From assembly GCA_020086605.1 (NCBI GenBank), contig JACBWW010000016.1:23847885-23911884 (forward strand): a stretch of DNA of 64,000 bases, in the 5' to 3' direction. The stretch is from Lanius collurio (lineage: Eukaryota; Chordata; Aves; Passeriformes; Laniidae). Shown here piece after piece: positions 47,101 through 59,561 of the stretch. The position numbers and the translations under genes are program-made. The first letter of the stretch is position 1. Every line of letters starts with the position of its first letter. Below the pieces are notes generated by a model. It searched no databases, was not told where the DNA came from, and saw only the letters and a list, made by a program, of their open reading frames with translations.

Positions 47101-48689
47101 CTCTCCCTCCCAAAAGGTTCCCATGCCAGAGGCTGTTCAATGGGAAGCAACGCAGCACTCCTGCTTGGTGGTAAAGAAATAAGGTGGGAATGGGACAGCC
47201 CCAGCACTGCACGAGGGGGTGACACCTGGGAGGTGAAACCTTCCTCCCAACAGGACTTTCTGGAGAGCAGCCAAATGTGACCATGGTTTTCCTGTTCACA
47301 CAGAAACTGCACCAGGAGTCTGACAGAGCCCCCAGCAGCAACAGGCTCCCTGACAGCTCATCTTCCAGTTCCAGGACTGTTTTGGTGAATCCATTCACTG
47401 ATCCCTCCTCAAGCACAGATTCCCCAGCCAGGTCGCTGCTCACTGGGATGTCATTTCAGCAGATGTATTTATTTTTAAAATATTACAATCAAAGTGACAA
47501 ATAATCAGTGATTAACCTGAGGTTACAGGTTCCCCCTCCTCATCTGCCATCTCAGGAATCATTTAAGAAATCGGTTTATCCCATTTAGCCTATCCCAAAT
47601 CAAACACAAACCACCTGGAAGACTGTAAAATATGTCCAAAGGCAAATGCTGATTTTTTTACATAATTTGCCTTCTCTGCCGTTGCTGTGGTCGCTACCCT
47701 TGCCCTGCATGAGCAATGTTTTTGGGTGTTCACCAATTTCATTTGGGCAACACAGCTAAAATATTTCATATCTGAGGTGGCTCTGGACAAGGGAAACCCT
47801 TCCTGATGGTGTCACATCCCAGAGCTGTCAGAAAAATGAGATATCCCTGCACAACCCAGACCCACTTCCATCCCTGAATGGTGAACATCCCACCCAGAGC
47901 ATCCAGAACACCACTTCCTCCATCCTGCACTCACTGAACTTCCAGCTCAGATTATCCAACCCACGTCCTGCCTTCTCCGACCTCCTCATGGACCACCCAG
48001 CCCCTTCTCCAGCGATCTCAGTGATGTGCACCCCACGCAGCACTCCCTGCTCCTGCTTTCTCCCTGAGCACAGCCCCAGCTCTCAGGCCTGTGTGAAATC
48101 ACCAGCTGGACGCTGGGAGCTGGGGAAAGTTGCCCGGGGCACGCCTGGTCCCGGCAGAGTTGGGCTGCTCAGAACTGCCCTGGCAGCGTGCACGGCCGCG
48201 GAAAGGCGATGCTGCCTGCGAGGGAGAGGCGCTGCCCGTCCCTCCGCTCCCGGTTCGGGACACGGGGAACCCGAGCCCAGCCCTGGCCAGAGCCAGAAGG
48301 GAGTTTTGGTGCCAGGAGTTGTTCCGTCCGGGCTGCTGGAAGGCCGGCAGGGAAATGGGGAGAGGCTGAAGGCAGGAGGGGGAGACCACGCTTAGCCCGG
48401 AGACTGGGCTGGGGCTTGGCTGAGCCGCATCTTCATGGCTGGGCAGGGTTTGAGGGCTCGGCTTTGAGGCAAAACACAACTCTGACGACTTCCACTGTAA
48501 TGCCCAGGGCCTAGGGGCCCTTCCTGGCCCTCACACGGTGACCTCTGGGGTCCCACCAGGGCTCGGAGCCTTCCTGCCCTCTCCCAGCTGTCCAGCCACG
48601 CTCAGCGCCTCCACCCCTGAGCCGGGGGTGCTCTGGAAACACTCCTGTCCCGAGTGACCCAGGGCTGATGCTGCCCTGGAGCAGCCAGG

Positions 48690-48890
48690 CGAGGGGCCAA
48701 GAGCCCTGAGCACCCCCTGAGCATCCTTGGAGCACACCCAGGAGCACCCTTGGAGCACCCTCCAAAGCGCTCCCACTTCCCGGAGCACTTTCAAAACATC
48801 CCTCTGAACATCCTCCAGCGCACCCCAGGAGCATCCCCCGGGCATCCTCCAGCGCTTTTCCCAATGCCCCTGAGCACCCCTAGACACAAT
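48690..48890. repeat. Degenerate gagcaccc minisatellite
   Basis: Imperfect repeats of a gagcaccc/gagcatcc core spaced about 15-20 bp run from gagcaccccctgagcatcct to cccctgagcacccc. It lies in intron 1, about 150 bp from KANK4 exon 1. Confidence 0.6.
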
Positions 48891-48919
48891 CGCCCCCCCA
48901 AAACCGCCTCCAAACTCCC

Positions 48920-49215
48920 CCAAGTGCCCCGGAGCATCCCGCCAGCCCCGCCGGTGCGGTGCCCGGTCCCCCCGCGGCTGCCGGGCCCCGCCGCCCCCGG
49001 TACCCCCGGTACCCCCGGTGCCCCCGCCCGGCGCGGCCGTACCTGCACGGGCAGAGCGCGGCGGGAGCAGCGCTGCGATCCCGCTGCCTCCTCCGGGAGG
49101 GACCCGGGGCGGGACCCGGGGGCGGAGCGGGACCCGGTGCCCTCCCCCGGGCAGCGGGGCCGGGGGCGGCCCGAGGCGGCGGGGATGGGCTGCGGGAGGG
49201 ACGGCGGGAGCCAGG
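48920..49215. promoter_or_regulatory. CpG island at KANK4 5' end
   Basis: About 300 bp of very GC-rich sequence with many CG dinucleotides, unlike its surroundings. It contains a short ccccggtac repeat (about 48995-49025) and runs of G on the plus strand at 49095-49122. Confidence 0.75.
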
Positions 49216-49283
49216 AGGAGCGGCTGCCGGGGGAGGCCAGAAAGCCACTTTTGGGGATGTTTTTCTTCTCCTTCCCTCCTGCC
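49043..49283 (-). other. KANK4: KANK4 exon 1, non-coding, CpG-rich (5' end approximate)
   Basis: The minus strand has an excellent donor, CCCGTGCAG followed by GTACGG, at 49043/49042 inside a dense CpG block (about 48920-49200). Upstream is a TATAAATA box at 49306-49313, putting transcription start near 49280. No ATG-led frame joins to KANK4, whose ATG is in exon 2, so this exon is 5' UTR. The donor and CpG island are seen; assignment to KANK4 is inferred from strand and position. Confidence 0.7.
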
Positions 49284-49305
49284 CGCGGTATTCAGTTTAA
49301 CGCTT

Positions 49306-49313
49306 TATTTATA
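49306..49313 (-). promoter_or_regulatory. TATA box of the probable KANK4 promoter
   Basis: The minus strand reads TATAAATA in the context AGTATAAATAAAGCG, about 265 bp upstream of the exon 1 donor and next to the CpG island. Function is inferred. Confidence 0.55.
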
Positions 49314-49534
49314 CTTTTGTAGCTCGTCCTGTTTGCACAGATGCGCATCGAGAGCGGTGGGAAGGGAAATCTGCGGGGATGGGCTCGGGATGCAGAACTC
49401 GAGCGGTGTTTGCAGCAGCTGTTCTCTGGCTCGGCCCCCCAGCCCGGCCCGGTTCACATCGAGCCCTTGTTCCTTAATGCAATCACATGGAGAAAGTAAA
49501 GGAAAGGTAATTTGGGTTTTAGGCTTTGAGCCTC

Positions 49535-49883
49535 CCCATGTGCCCAATCCCGTGTGCCCAATCCCATGTGCCCAATCCCATGTGCCCAATCTCATGTGTC
49601 CAAACCCATGTGCCCAATCCCATGTGCCCAATCCCATGTGTGCAATCCCGTGTGCCCAATCCCATGTGCCCAATCCCATGTGTGCAATCCCGTGTGCCCA
49701 ATCCCATGTGCCCAATCCCATGTGCCCAATCCCATGTGCTCAATCCTATGTGCCCAATCCCATGTGCCCAGTCCCATGTGCCCAATCCCATGTGCCCAAA
49801 CCCATGTGCCCAATCCCATGTGCCCAATCCCATGTGTCCAATCCCATGTGCCCAATCCCATGTGCCCAATCCCATGTGCCCAT
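49535..49883. repeat. 14-bp minisatellite, 25 copies, CATGTG-rich
   Basis: Twenty-five head-to-tail copies of cccatgtgcccaat with no insertion or deletion from 49535 to 49883 (the last copy is one base short). Variants are single-base changes; copies 7-9 and 10-12 are identical 42-bp blocks. Twenty-one copies contain CATGTG. Because 14 is not a multiple of 3, three copies make a 42-bp period open in several frames on both strands, which explains the long false reading frames. Confidence 0.97.
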
Positions 49884-52800
49884 CCAGCTGCACCAAGTCA
49901 CCGTTGTGTCAGTTCTGGGGACAGGCAGAAATCAGCAGTTTAGTGATGCCAAATAATACCCTCAGAGTTAGGTAAAGCTTTTGATTTTCCTTGTCTTAGA
50001 GACACAGGGACAATTCCCAGCCCTGCTCCAGCTGTTCCGGAGCGTGGGAGAGCAGCAGCTCCAGAGATGCTGGGGAAGCACATGGTCTCCATCTGGGCCA
50101 GGAACTCAGCAGCCAGTGGGGATGGATGTGGCCCACTGGGATCCCCCCTTCCTTTAAGAAGAGCCCAAAAAGACCTTTCAACTCTGGCTGGGAACGTCAC
50201 AGGCGGAGATGTGAGGGTTGGGCTCTGGCTGCTGCCCAACCACCCAGTAATTCCAGAGCCCTCCTGGCAGTGCCCAGGCTCCTGGTGAACAGGGAACACT
50301 AAAATATCCCATTACCCAGTTCAGGAGTGACTGGGGCTCTGCCCAGACACGGTCTGCCCTCATTCCCTTGTGAGGGGCTCAGGTGCTGAGTGAGAGGAAC
50401 ACATTTCCTGAGGACTTTTGCAACAGATCAAAGAATTAAGGGAAAAGGGTGGGAGCCTCCAGGCTTCCCAAGACAGCCCCTGCTCCTGCTGCTCAGGGTA
50501 TTCTGGCAGTGCCCAAAAGAGAGGGATCATGGTATCAGGGGATTTTTTTTGGCTGGTGGAGGCAGGGGGTGAATCTGATATTGTTTTCTTCTCTCGTTCC
50601 TGAGCAACAAACCAACTTTGATGTGCAGCCATGGCCTTGCAGACACAACACCTCTCCTGCTGCTCCTGGGACCACCTTATCCATTGCCCATGCCTTGTGC
50701 TCATCCCAAAGCCATGATGATCCCTGAGCCCTAATGACAACAACGAGGCTTTTGCAGCAGAAACTTTGGGCACCTACAGGAAGCTTTTGTGGTCACAGAC
50801 ATTCAGCTGAACTTGTTTTTGTTCTCTTTTCCCTGGGGTTAGATCAAAGTGCTCAGAGGTGTGTGTGGGGGTAAGAAGCTGGGGTGGCAGTACATATTTC
50901 TGTAAGTGTGCCTCACAAAAGCACCAGCTACCAAAAACCCCATTTTTCAGGAAACAGTCAAACCCAGTTCCCCTTTTCAGGCATTGAGATTTCACTTGCT
51001 CAGTAACTGGAGCAAAAGGAGTCTTCTCCATGAGCTGTAGGTGCTGGGAAGTGTAATATGGAGATGTGGATCACTTGTATGACCACTCTTTAATCCCAGA
51101 GGATAAACAGTGCTTTCAAACAAAACGGGATAAAAATGGAGAACTTTGCTGTCTGCATAAACAAACCCCGATAATGTGTTTAAAAGTGGATGAGGAGAAT
51201 TTGGGGAGTGCTCCAAGGCGGCTGATGCACATGAATATCGAAGAGACCTCTTGCCAGGAGCTGGGAGGGGACATCAGGAATGCAGCCACAGCCTCTCCCT
51301 GCCCATCTTCCCCTGTGTCCTCCAGCTCCCCGCTCGGGCAGTGTCGGAGGCTGCGTTCTCTGCACTGAACTTCCATCTCGCAGAGTTCAGCTATTCTTAG
51401 GCGAGGTTGTGAGTCATTAAGCGCTTTCAGATTGTTTATTTGTCAAGCCACAGGCACTTACATTTACTTCTGAAGCCAGACAAGTTGCTCCAAGGATTTC
51501 TCTGTGCCACAGAAATTACTAGGTGAAATTCCACGGCGGGAGGTCAGCCCTGCTGCCCGGAACGCTGCGCGCCGGATCCGCCCAAGGGCTGCTTTTCAAA
51601 GGTCGATACAAGAGGGGAAAAGAACACCAAGAAGAATGTGGTTTCCTACAGCCTTTCACCACCTGATTTAGCTTTTATGTGTGTTTTTTTAAGAGAGGCA
51701 CTGGACTTTGCTGGCTGGCTGTAATGCCTTGGAGGGTGGATGGCGGTTTGGATGGGGAAGGGACTCCCTGGGGAAGCAGGTTTCTCTACAGGGGTGGGAT
51801 TAGACCCTCCTGGAGGCCCTGCAAGCTGCCAAGAACAGCCAGATAGGAGCAGGGAGAGGCTCCTGCCCCATGCTGGGAGGAAAACAGAGTTGATGTCGTG
51901 TCCAGAGCCTGCAGTGCCAGGGCAGGGGCTGATGTGATCGAGCCCCTTCAGAGAGACACAGAATAGCTGTTCTATAGGATGTCCTGTTTGTGACAACATC
52001 CATTTTTGTAGATTCTCTGCAAACTTCTGCCCCTCTGCTGTGCTCACAGAGCTGCCTTGTATGGTCTGGGAATGCCAAAACCCTGCCCCATCCACCCCCC
52101 ATGCCTGTGGCCTTCCACTTTTGGCTGGCAGCATGAATGGGGCAAAATGCTTCTGCCAGTATCTGGGTGCTGCAGAATACAAATGTCAACCCAACAAAGC
52201 AGCTCCATTTGGGAGGGTTTTATGGACCATGCAATGATTATCATGACACTTGACTGTTCATCCCCTTTCACACCCCAAACCCAGCACTTCCTAACACATC
52301 CCAGCCAGCTGGATGCAGGCAGGGAAATTGTGCAGGGTAGAGACAACCTCCGTGTCCAGGAGCCTCCAACCTGGTGCTCATTCAGCCCTGTGGCACCCTA
52401 GTTGGGCACATCCTGTGATCCCCAAATATGGAAAAGGCTTCATTTGCTTATAGCACATGGATCACCCTTGTGATGTTCACATCAAACCCCGTGGGCTTGC
52501 CTGGCAAATTAATTTGCTGTAGTTGTGGTCCCAAAAAGGAATTGTTATGTCCTTGCAAGCATTCAGGTTGCCAAGAGAAGCTGTGGATGCTTCATCCCTG
52601 GAAGTGTCCAAGGCCAGGTTGGACGGGGCTTGGAGCACCCTGGGATAGTGGAAGGTGTCCCTGCCCATGGCAGGGGGTGGAGTGGGATGATCTTTAAGGT
52701 CCCTTCCAACCCAAACCAGTCAGGAATTCTGTGATGAACAAGAACTGCTGTTGCTCATAGCTTGGGTGGCTCTGGCACAGCCACAGCTGGAATTCACACA

Positions 52801-55800
52801 TCCATTGATAGACTCCAGATCTACTCAGAGGGAATTTTTTTGTTCATTTGTCCCTTGTAAAGTGGTTACCATTTTTCCATCAATCTCATGAGGACAGGTG
52901 TGTGTGTTCATGAGCCTGGGCTTACTGTGGTGCAGCTCCTCTTAGGAGAGAGAACCCATGCATGTAACAGAGAGAGGCTCAGCTGTTCCCTGCCTTAGCT
53001 TCAGTTTCCTGCATTTTTACTCATATGACATTTGTGCCTCTGCTCCAAGGCATGGTCTGATTCCCACTGACTCACCACACTGGGAGTTTCTGCCCTTCAG
53101 CAGTGGTTTAGTGCCTGATGACTCAGGGGCCAACTTCTCTGCAATCCTCCCAGGGAGCTGCACCTAGAGAAGCCCTAGAGATTCCTCCAGGCTGAAGGGT
53201 CAAATCTGACTTGTTGGCTTCACAAGGATAAAGATGTTACCTGTTCTAAAATTGCCAATTCCCTTTAAAAGCCAAGCAAGGACATCTAATGATGTATTTG
53301 GGGCTGTGAGCTCCACAGACTGCAGCCTGCATGAGGAGATGTTGGTTTTGCTGGTCACCTCCCTCCTGTGACCCACTTCTTGTACCAAGGGAAGGGGCAG
53401 AAGGAGGAACTGATCGACCCCTGCACACCTCTTCATGGAGTTTTGCCTTCACTTGAGTTATTCATTCACTCACATTATGATGTCTTTGGCAGCTAACAAA
53501 ACAGAGTGTTTAATTTTAATATCTGTTAAGTCTCTGGGATGGGCAAGGAGTCTGACAGGATCCCATTCTTCAGCTGAGATTCCAGCAGGGAGTTCAGAAA
53601 TTCAGGAAGAAAGGCTGTGTGGTGGGGACAAGACCTGGCACAGTTCTGTAGGAAGCTGGCACAGCCTCTGCAGCTCCCTGCTTGAGAGGTGGCTGTGTTG
53701 AGGTCACGGACACTTTGCTGTGTAAATCCTTAAAACCTGCCAGAAATGGCTCTGCTGTGGATAAAAGCAAGTCCTCACCTGAGTCTTAAACCTTTACAGC
53801 GGTGGTCTCGTGTCCCTAGGTGTGGATGAGGAATTATAGGAACCCTTCTAGGAATGTCTGTCAGTGGAGATGCTGCCAGCAGATGGTGCAAGCATGTGCA
53901 GGTCGGGCTTCCTCCTTCCTCTGCTTCCAGGAGTGAGTAACAGCTCTGAGAGATGTTATTCCGACCTGAGAACAGAGATGGGAGAGATGTTGTGTGTATT
54001 TTGGGTTTGGTTATGGTTTGCAGTGTAGCACCTGCCTTCCCATGTGAATTCCAGCCCATAGCAAACTGCACTGCCTCTGCTACTGAGAAGCTCTGGATCC
54101 ATATTTATAATCCATATTTATATCAAACAGAGCAGCAGGATGTGAGCTGTGGAAGAAAATATGCACAGACAGGCAAAAGCTGGGGAAGGCACCCTTAAGG
54201 ATGCAACAGCACCACATACAGAACACCCCTTTTTTTTTTTATATTCCTGCAGCTTTGCTTTCAGCGAGATCTGAGGGGAAATGTTCTGTTTCAGACCTGG
54301 CCACAGAACCCTCTTGCCTCTGGCAGATTTTCAGAACCACACATTTATATTGTTATGAACTAATTAATCTACTTTATCTCTACATTATGGGTGCAATTAT
54401 TGCTATTTCCTTAGATATCACACATGCATGTATAGCTCTAGGAAGTTCACAGATCACATCCAACTGTGTTTTCTCCTAAGAAGGAGATAAATGAGAGCCA
54501 AGGCTGTGCTATCAGTAGCTAAATACCTTGACCTCCAAACTTATAAACTCGCCCACATGGAGGAACTTGTTATGGTTTGTGCACAGACAAGCTCATGGTT
54601 TGTGGCTCGGGCCTCCAAGCTGACATTTGCCCTCTGAAGCTGAAATTCAAAGGAGCTCCTTGCAGGCTTTCCGTGGAGTTTACAGAACTGTAGCAATCTC
54701 TGATTTATTCTTTCCTGCCTTCCCTAAAACCTGTATCTTTATGGATGCCAGAAAACAGCTGGCCCCAGAGATCAAGGTTTTGGGCCAGGTTTTACTTGGC
54801 AGAGGCTGAAGCTGCAGTAATTCCCAGGTGGGAAGGAGTCGTTCTGTGACCCAAGGCAGGATCTCACGCCTGACACAAGACAGTAGCTCTGCTGCTGCCT
54901 CACCCTCTCAGTCTGACATCAAATTGCCCAAACTCATCCTGTTTTGTTGCCAGAGCCAGGCACAGCCCTGCAGAGGTGCTGCTCTCGCAGGGACTGGAGT
55001 TCTGCAGTGGCCAAATTGCTGCCATGTGCCCCAAGGCAGCAGAAGTTAAAGAAAGGGTTATGAAATGATTTGAGCTCCTCTGAAAGCAGATGTAGCTCAT
55101 CAAGCAGGAATAATTCAGGGTTTGTGACGTTCCCAGGCTGCTTGCTGTGGGAAGAGTCAGATTTCCTTTCCTGTGGAGTAAAGAAGTCGGACAATTTGTT
55201 CCTGTTTCTGGCTGTGAAAGGGCACAGAGTCTGCATGAACTGTGGGGATCACCAAACAATAAAATCCCTAAATATCCATTTCTATTCCTTCTGCCTGAAG
55301 CCAGTCCTTTCCTGACATTTTATAGTCAGTATTCTTACTTGTCTGAATGGTTTCTTACCTTTTCTGTGTGAGGAATTTGACCAAGAGTCATATTCCTCAG
55401 GAATTAAATGGGTTTTGCCCAGCGTAGGCTGCAGAACTTCCCACCCCGTGGTCCCCAAGTGATCTGAGCCTGCTGAAAGAGCACATTGTCTGCACACAAT
55501 TTGCACCAAAATTCACAGAATAATTCTAACAATACAAGAGCCCTGACAGATTTATAGGCCTATCACTGATATGGCTGCAGGCTCTGGAAGTTGATTTATA
55601 TCACTCAGTAACAGCTAAAGGTGGGGAGGTTTTCCCCTGCTGGGAATTGTGCTCAGTACTGGAGGCTGCCTCCAAGACTCCAGAAATCCCATCTCTGGGG
55701 AATCTGCTCCTTCCAGGCATTTCATGTGGTTATTTTTGGCTGTGCCTGTGGAGATTTCTGGTCTCCCAGCACAGCTATTTTTATAACACATGGCTGTGAA

Positions 55801-58800
55801 GTCCATAGTATCAGACATAATTTGATTTTGCACGTTGGAGTGCCTCAGGACCATACGTAAGGAATCACTGCCTGCTGCACCTGCTCCTGCTTTGGCCTGT
55901 GCCTGAAACACTCCTTTACTGTATGGAGCTGAAGCTTCAGAGCCTTCTAGACAACAGTGCCTTTATGGAGCGTGCTAAGCTGCCATAAATATTTAATTAG
56001 GTGTTACTGTGGGTTTGAAGAGATACAGAAAAAAATAATCCCCATTTCCTTACATTTAAACAGAATGTCTCCCTGCTGGAAAAATTTCCCCACATTAACC
56101 ACTGACAGGGAGCCATATTTTAAGAGGGGGCATAAAAATTTGAGAGGGTGTGAGGCTGCTGAAGAGGAGATTTCAGGAAGCTGAGGGGTTTTCTTCGGTG
56201 GGAAGGAGCTGCTGCATGGCTGGTTTGAAATGGAGCTGTGTGGGTGTCTTTGAGGCAGCACAGCACCATGTCAGGCTGGTGGGTGAAGCTTCTTCCCAAC
56301 CAGGGGAGCTTCTGATTCTCCAAAATAAATAAATCATGGCTTCAGGGGCATTTTGTAATGAATCAGCAAACCAGGCTGTCCTGGGCATCCAGGTGGTGGC
56401 ACTGCCTGGATTGCTTCCTGTTCCCCAAAGCTCTGGATATAACAAAGATCTGGACCAGGATTACAGTTTGATGAACTCATCAGAGAAGGGTGAGAGAGAA
56501 GAAAGAAGAGGCAGATGTGTGACTGTGCTGCCTCATTTTAAAAATCAATCATCTGACAGACCTGCAGCTAAGATTTCACCCCAGTTTTCCATCCAGGTGT
56601 CAGAGGGGAAGCTTAAATATCACTCAGAATGTCTCATAATTATATTGGCTTTGTGTCTCAAAGCCAGAGAGAACTAATTTAGAGTGGAAATTAAAAATGA
56701 CATATGCACGGTTTGGTCAAAATAATGATGATGGGGAATTAGGGAGCAATTTGTGAGTATATTAAGGGAGGGAAATTATTTAGAGCAGGGTAAGGGCTAT
56801 ATGTAATCAGATGAAATTACCAGTAGAAAAAGCAAAACAGGAAGTTTTAATTTTAGTTTTAAAAATCCAGGAAGCAGAGTTGATGCTGAGCTCAACAGCT
56901 CAGCACAGGATGGCACAGAGCCTCTTAAAGGGGAGCATTTGGGAATTGTCCCCACACTGGGAAACGAGCAGGTGAAGTTGTTCCAAATGTGTGCTGAGTG
57001 AGCATTCTGAGGCACTGCCCTGTCTTGGCTTTACCTCTGTACTGCTTGTGTGGCAGGTGCATTTGTTGGTTAAAATAATGATTATATCTGTGGGAACTGA
57101 GGTGGCTGCTTCATTAGCCAAGACAATGCAACACGCAGTCCAAAGCCCCAAAATTACCACAGGAAATGCACTTCCAGTCCCTCCAAATTGCTCTGCAAAC
57201 ATCTCCTTTCCCTCCTTCACTCAGTTACTGCTCCTGAAAGTCAAACCTCGAGCCTGGAAATGTCCACAAGCCTGACTTTACACCCAAATCTCGGCCTTCC
57301 GTTGTCACTGATGATGTTCCTAGGCACAAGCACACCTGGAGTTTAGCTGCCCCAAGGAATGAGGAATTACCTAACGTGGATTTAGACTCCCAGACTGTAA
57401 AGCCCTGGGATATAAATAGTCTCCTCTCATGTTTGCTGAGCAGACTGCAAAGCACACACTGGGCAGGGCAGACCTTGGCTGAGATGAACGGCCTCGGTCG
57501 CGGCCCTTCTGTATCTCACCGAGCCAGCCTGGAGCAGCTGCAGCCCTGCCCTTGGAGCTCATTCCAGTCTGGAATCCAGTCCCAAGGCCCAGACACTCAG
57601 AGATTTCAGAACAGCCACCGGTTTGACTGCCCAGCACCTTCCAGCTGCCAGTGAAGCGACTCCTCGGCCAGTGACTCAAAGCAGTAGCGTAACACAGACT
57701 TAATTAAACACTTTATTAATCAGCCAAGCACTTCCAGGACCTCTGGGCACCACCCACCTGGATAAGGCTCTTGTCTCACACAAAAGAACCTCTGTAGTGC
57801 TGAGTGTCTATTAACTGCAGGGACCTCAGGCAGTGTTTGCTGAGCTAAAGTTCACATGGCAGAGCTCTGGGGGAAATCCAGAAATCCAGTGGGAATGCAG
57901 TATCCTGACAGCTTCAGAGCTCTGGGGATCCCACAGGCCAAGGACATTAATCAATATATTCACCTTAAGAACCTGAGCCGTGGTCCCTTGGGTGGGCAGG
58001 CACATGTGGGTATTTTACCTGCAAGAGAAATCAAAACATGTGCAGGAGCATGTCCATGACTATTGGAATATACAAAATTCCTTCCATAATTCCTATGAGT
58101 GTTTGGGGATAGTGACCTGCTGTAATAATGAATTAATGCAGTGGTGTGAAAATAAAAAAAAAATCCAAAAATATTGCAAGAGTGCAAAAAAAGAAAGTGG
58201 TTTTGTAGGGTCCAGTTTGGTTTAGTGTTTAACAGGAAGCAGAGGGGAAGCAGCAGCAGTTTGTCCTGGGGAACTTCAGCTTTTGAGGGCTCAAATTTGG
58301 TGTAATTCACCCCAAAGCCCAGACCTGGGTATGGCTCTAAGTGAGTTATGAAATTAATCCCATAAAATCTCTTATGTGAAAAACTCTGAAACTTTCCTGC
58401 TGGCAAACCTTCATATATAAGCAATGTACAACCTTTATGTATAGCCTAGTCCTGGAGGGGGCAGTTTAAAGAGCAGAATGCAGCCATCTGTAGTATTTTC
58501 CCACATTCCATCTTTTTTTGAGCGTGGTGATCCCTAAACCAGCAGTTCTGCAGCCTTAACAGCCTCAGTGACAACAATTATTTCCTGCCCTCTCCACAGG
58601 TGTGCTGGGAGAGCCTTTAGGCTGGGATCTGATGGGAATTCCCGGTGGAAGGGCTGCTGCCTCTCCGAGGTGTGACGAGCTGGTTCAGGAATGGCACAGT
58701 GGCCACCTCAGGTCGCTCGGGCCATGAGCCCACAGACACCAATGTGGTGGATTCTGGAGGTGCCTCTCCCTGAAATCCCCGGGGGAGGGACCCTGCAGGG

Positions 58801-59022
58801 TACGGGTCTGTCCCTGTCCCTGTCCCCATGTCACATGTGCCCCATACCTGTTCCTGATTGGGTTTTTTGGGTGCCTGGGGGCTGGAAGGAGAGCAGGGTC
58901 CCATGACTGGAGTCGGCCTGGGAACTCCAGCCATGTGGCTGGAGGAATAAAATAATCCCTGAACATCTACAGAAATATCGCTTCATCTTTCCTTCCAAGT
59001 CCATCGGTGTCTTATATATTGT
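49884..59022. other. Intergenic upstream of KANK4, no gene recognised
   Basis: About 9 kb of unique sequence with one CR1 fragment (52590-52735) and short A/T stretches. I found no exon with a recognisable protein family. In mammals USP1 follows KANK4 on this side; no USP1 sequence is seen before the window ends in the retrovirus. Confidence 0.6.
52590..52735 (+). mobile_element. CR1 LINE 3' fragment, sense on plus
   Basis: Sense CR1 text: cctggaagtgtccaaggcca, gacggggcttggagcaccct, aaggtcccttccaacccaaa and the tail aggaattctgtgatg. Confidence 0.88.
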
Positions 59023-59248
59023 TGTAAGGATTCCCCGCACTACAACAGTGGATGGCAAAATGGCCTTTATTAGAGGGTTACATGAGGCTCTATAACCAGG
59101 GTTTGCCACGTCACTTCCTTCTGCTCACATCATAAACGAGGTGCTATTGCCTAATTAAGAGGGTAGGTAACATGAACTGTTGAGGGGAGGGGTTCTGTCT
59201 GCCTGTACAACGCGACAGCTTTCGATCTCCTGTCCCTAATTACCCACA
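59023..59248 (-). repeat. 3' LTR, about 226 bp
   Basis: On the minus strand it starts TGTGGGTA right after the polypurine tract and ends TCCTTACA (the end could be three bases further). It has a TGACGT site (about 59106-59111), a TTATAGAG TATA-like box (about 59089-59096) and AATAAA (59071-59066). Short for a retroviral LTR. No second LTR is available in the window to confirm the borders. Confidence 0.7.
59066..59071 (-). terminator. LTR polyadenylation signal
   Basis: AATAAA on the minus strand, just downstream of the TATA-like box in the 3' LTR. Confidence 0.6.
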
Positions 59249-59264
59249 TTTCCCCCACCCTCAT
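59249..59264 (-). promoter_or_regulatory. Polypurine tract
   Basis: The minus strand reads atgagggtgggggaaa, a purine-rich run immediately before the LTR TG, where retroviruses prime plus-strand DNA. Confidence 0.8.
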
Positions 59265-59375
59265 GATTAAGTAAAAAACATACAAAGTATACAAAGTATA
59301 AACATTATAGAAAATGCAAAAATTATTAAAATTTACATAAGTTGCAAAAAGAGATATGTATGTAACAGACGCGTT

Positions 59376-59561
59376 TCAAAGCAATTGTTGGCGGTCAACA
59401 AGTAAAATGTTAACTTTTTCTAAACAGCTTTTAACAAACAACTCTAGTTTGTTTGGTATGCAAGGCCCAAAAACCAACATCAGGAGTAGCATGGTAACTG
59501 GGCCTATTAGAGTGGAAACAAGGGTGGCTAGCCACAGAGACTGGTTGAACCATGACTCGAA
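59376..59561 (-). pseudogene. Env membrane anchor and tail, cut off by the TAG
   Basis: About 61 codons, open and in frame with env, follow the TAG. They include a strongly hydrophobic run of about 25 residues and a short polar tail ending TGA. This is the usual anchor and cytoplasmic tail, not translated with env unless the stop is read through. Confidence 0.75.

Larger units (their letters stand above)
38254..49042 (-). other. KANK4 intron 1
   Basis: About 10.8 kb holding three CR1 fragments (39485-39625, 41935-42118 and 43605-44125), a GC-rich block with a donor site (41561-41870) that may be an alternative first exon, and a degenerate repeat at 48690-48890. No coding exon is recognised. 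Confidence 0.6.

Noticed and set aside
49535..49883. CRISPR-like array
   Set aside because: Contiguous 14-bp units without unique spacers, in a vertebrate genome; it is a minisatellite.
49018..49975. Long open frames of 125-312 codons on both strands over the 14-bp array
   Set aside because: They are produced by the 14-bp repeat being free of stops in several frames; codons are purely repeat-driven (NPMCPIPCAQSHV or HMGLGTWDWA types) with no splice or domain support.
57960..58424. 154-codon minus-strand frame
   Set aside because: Not similar to any family I know, with no start or splice support; probably chance in A/T-rich sequence.
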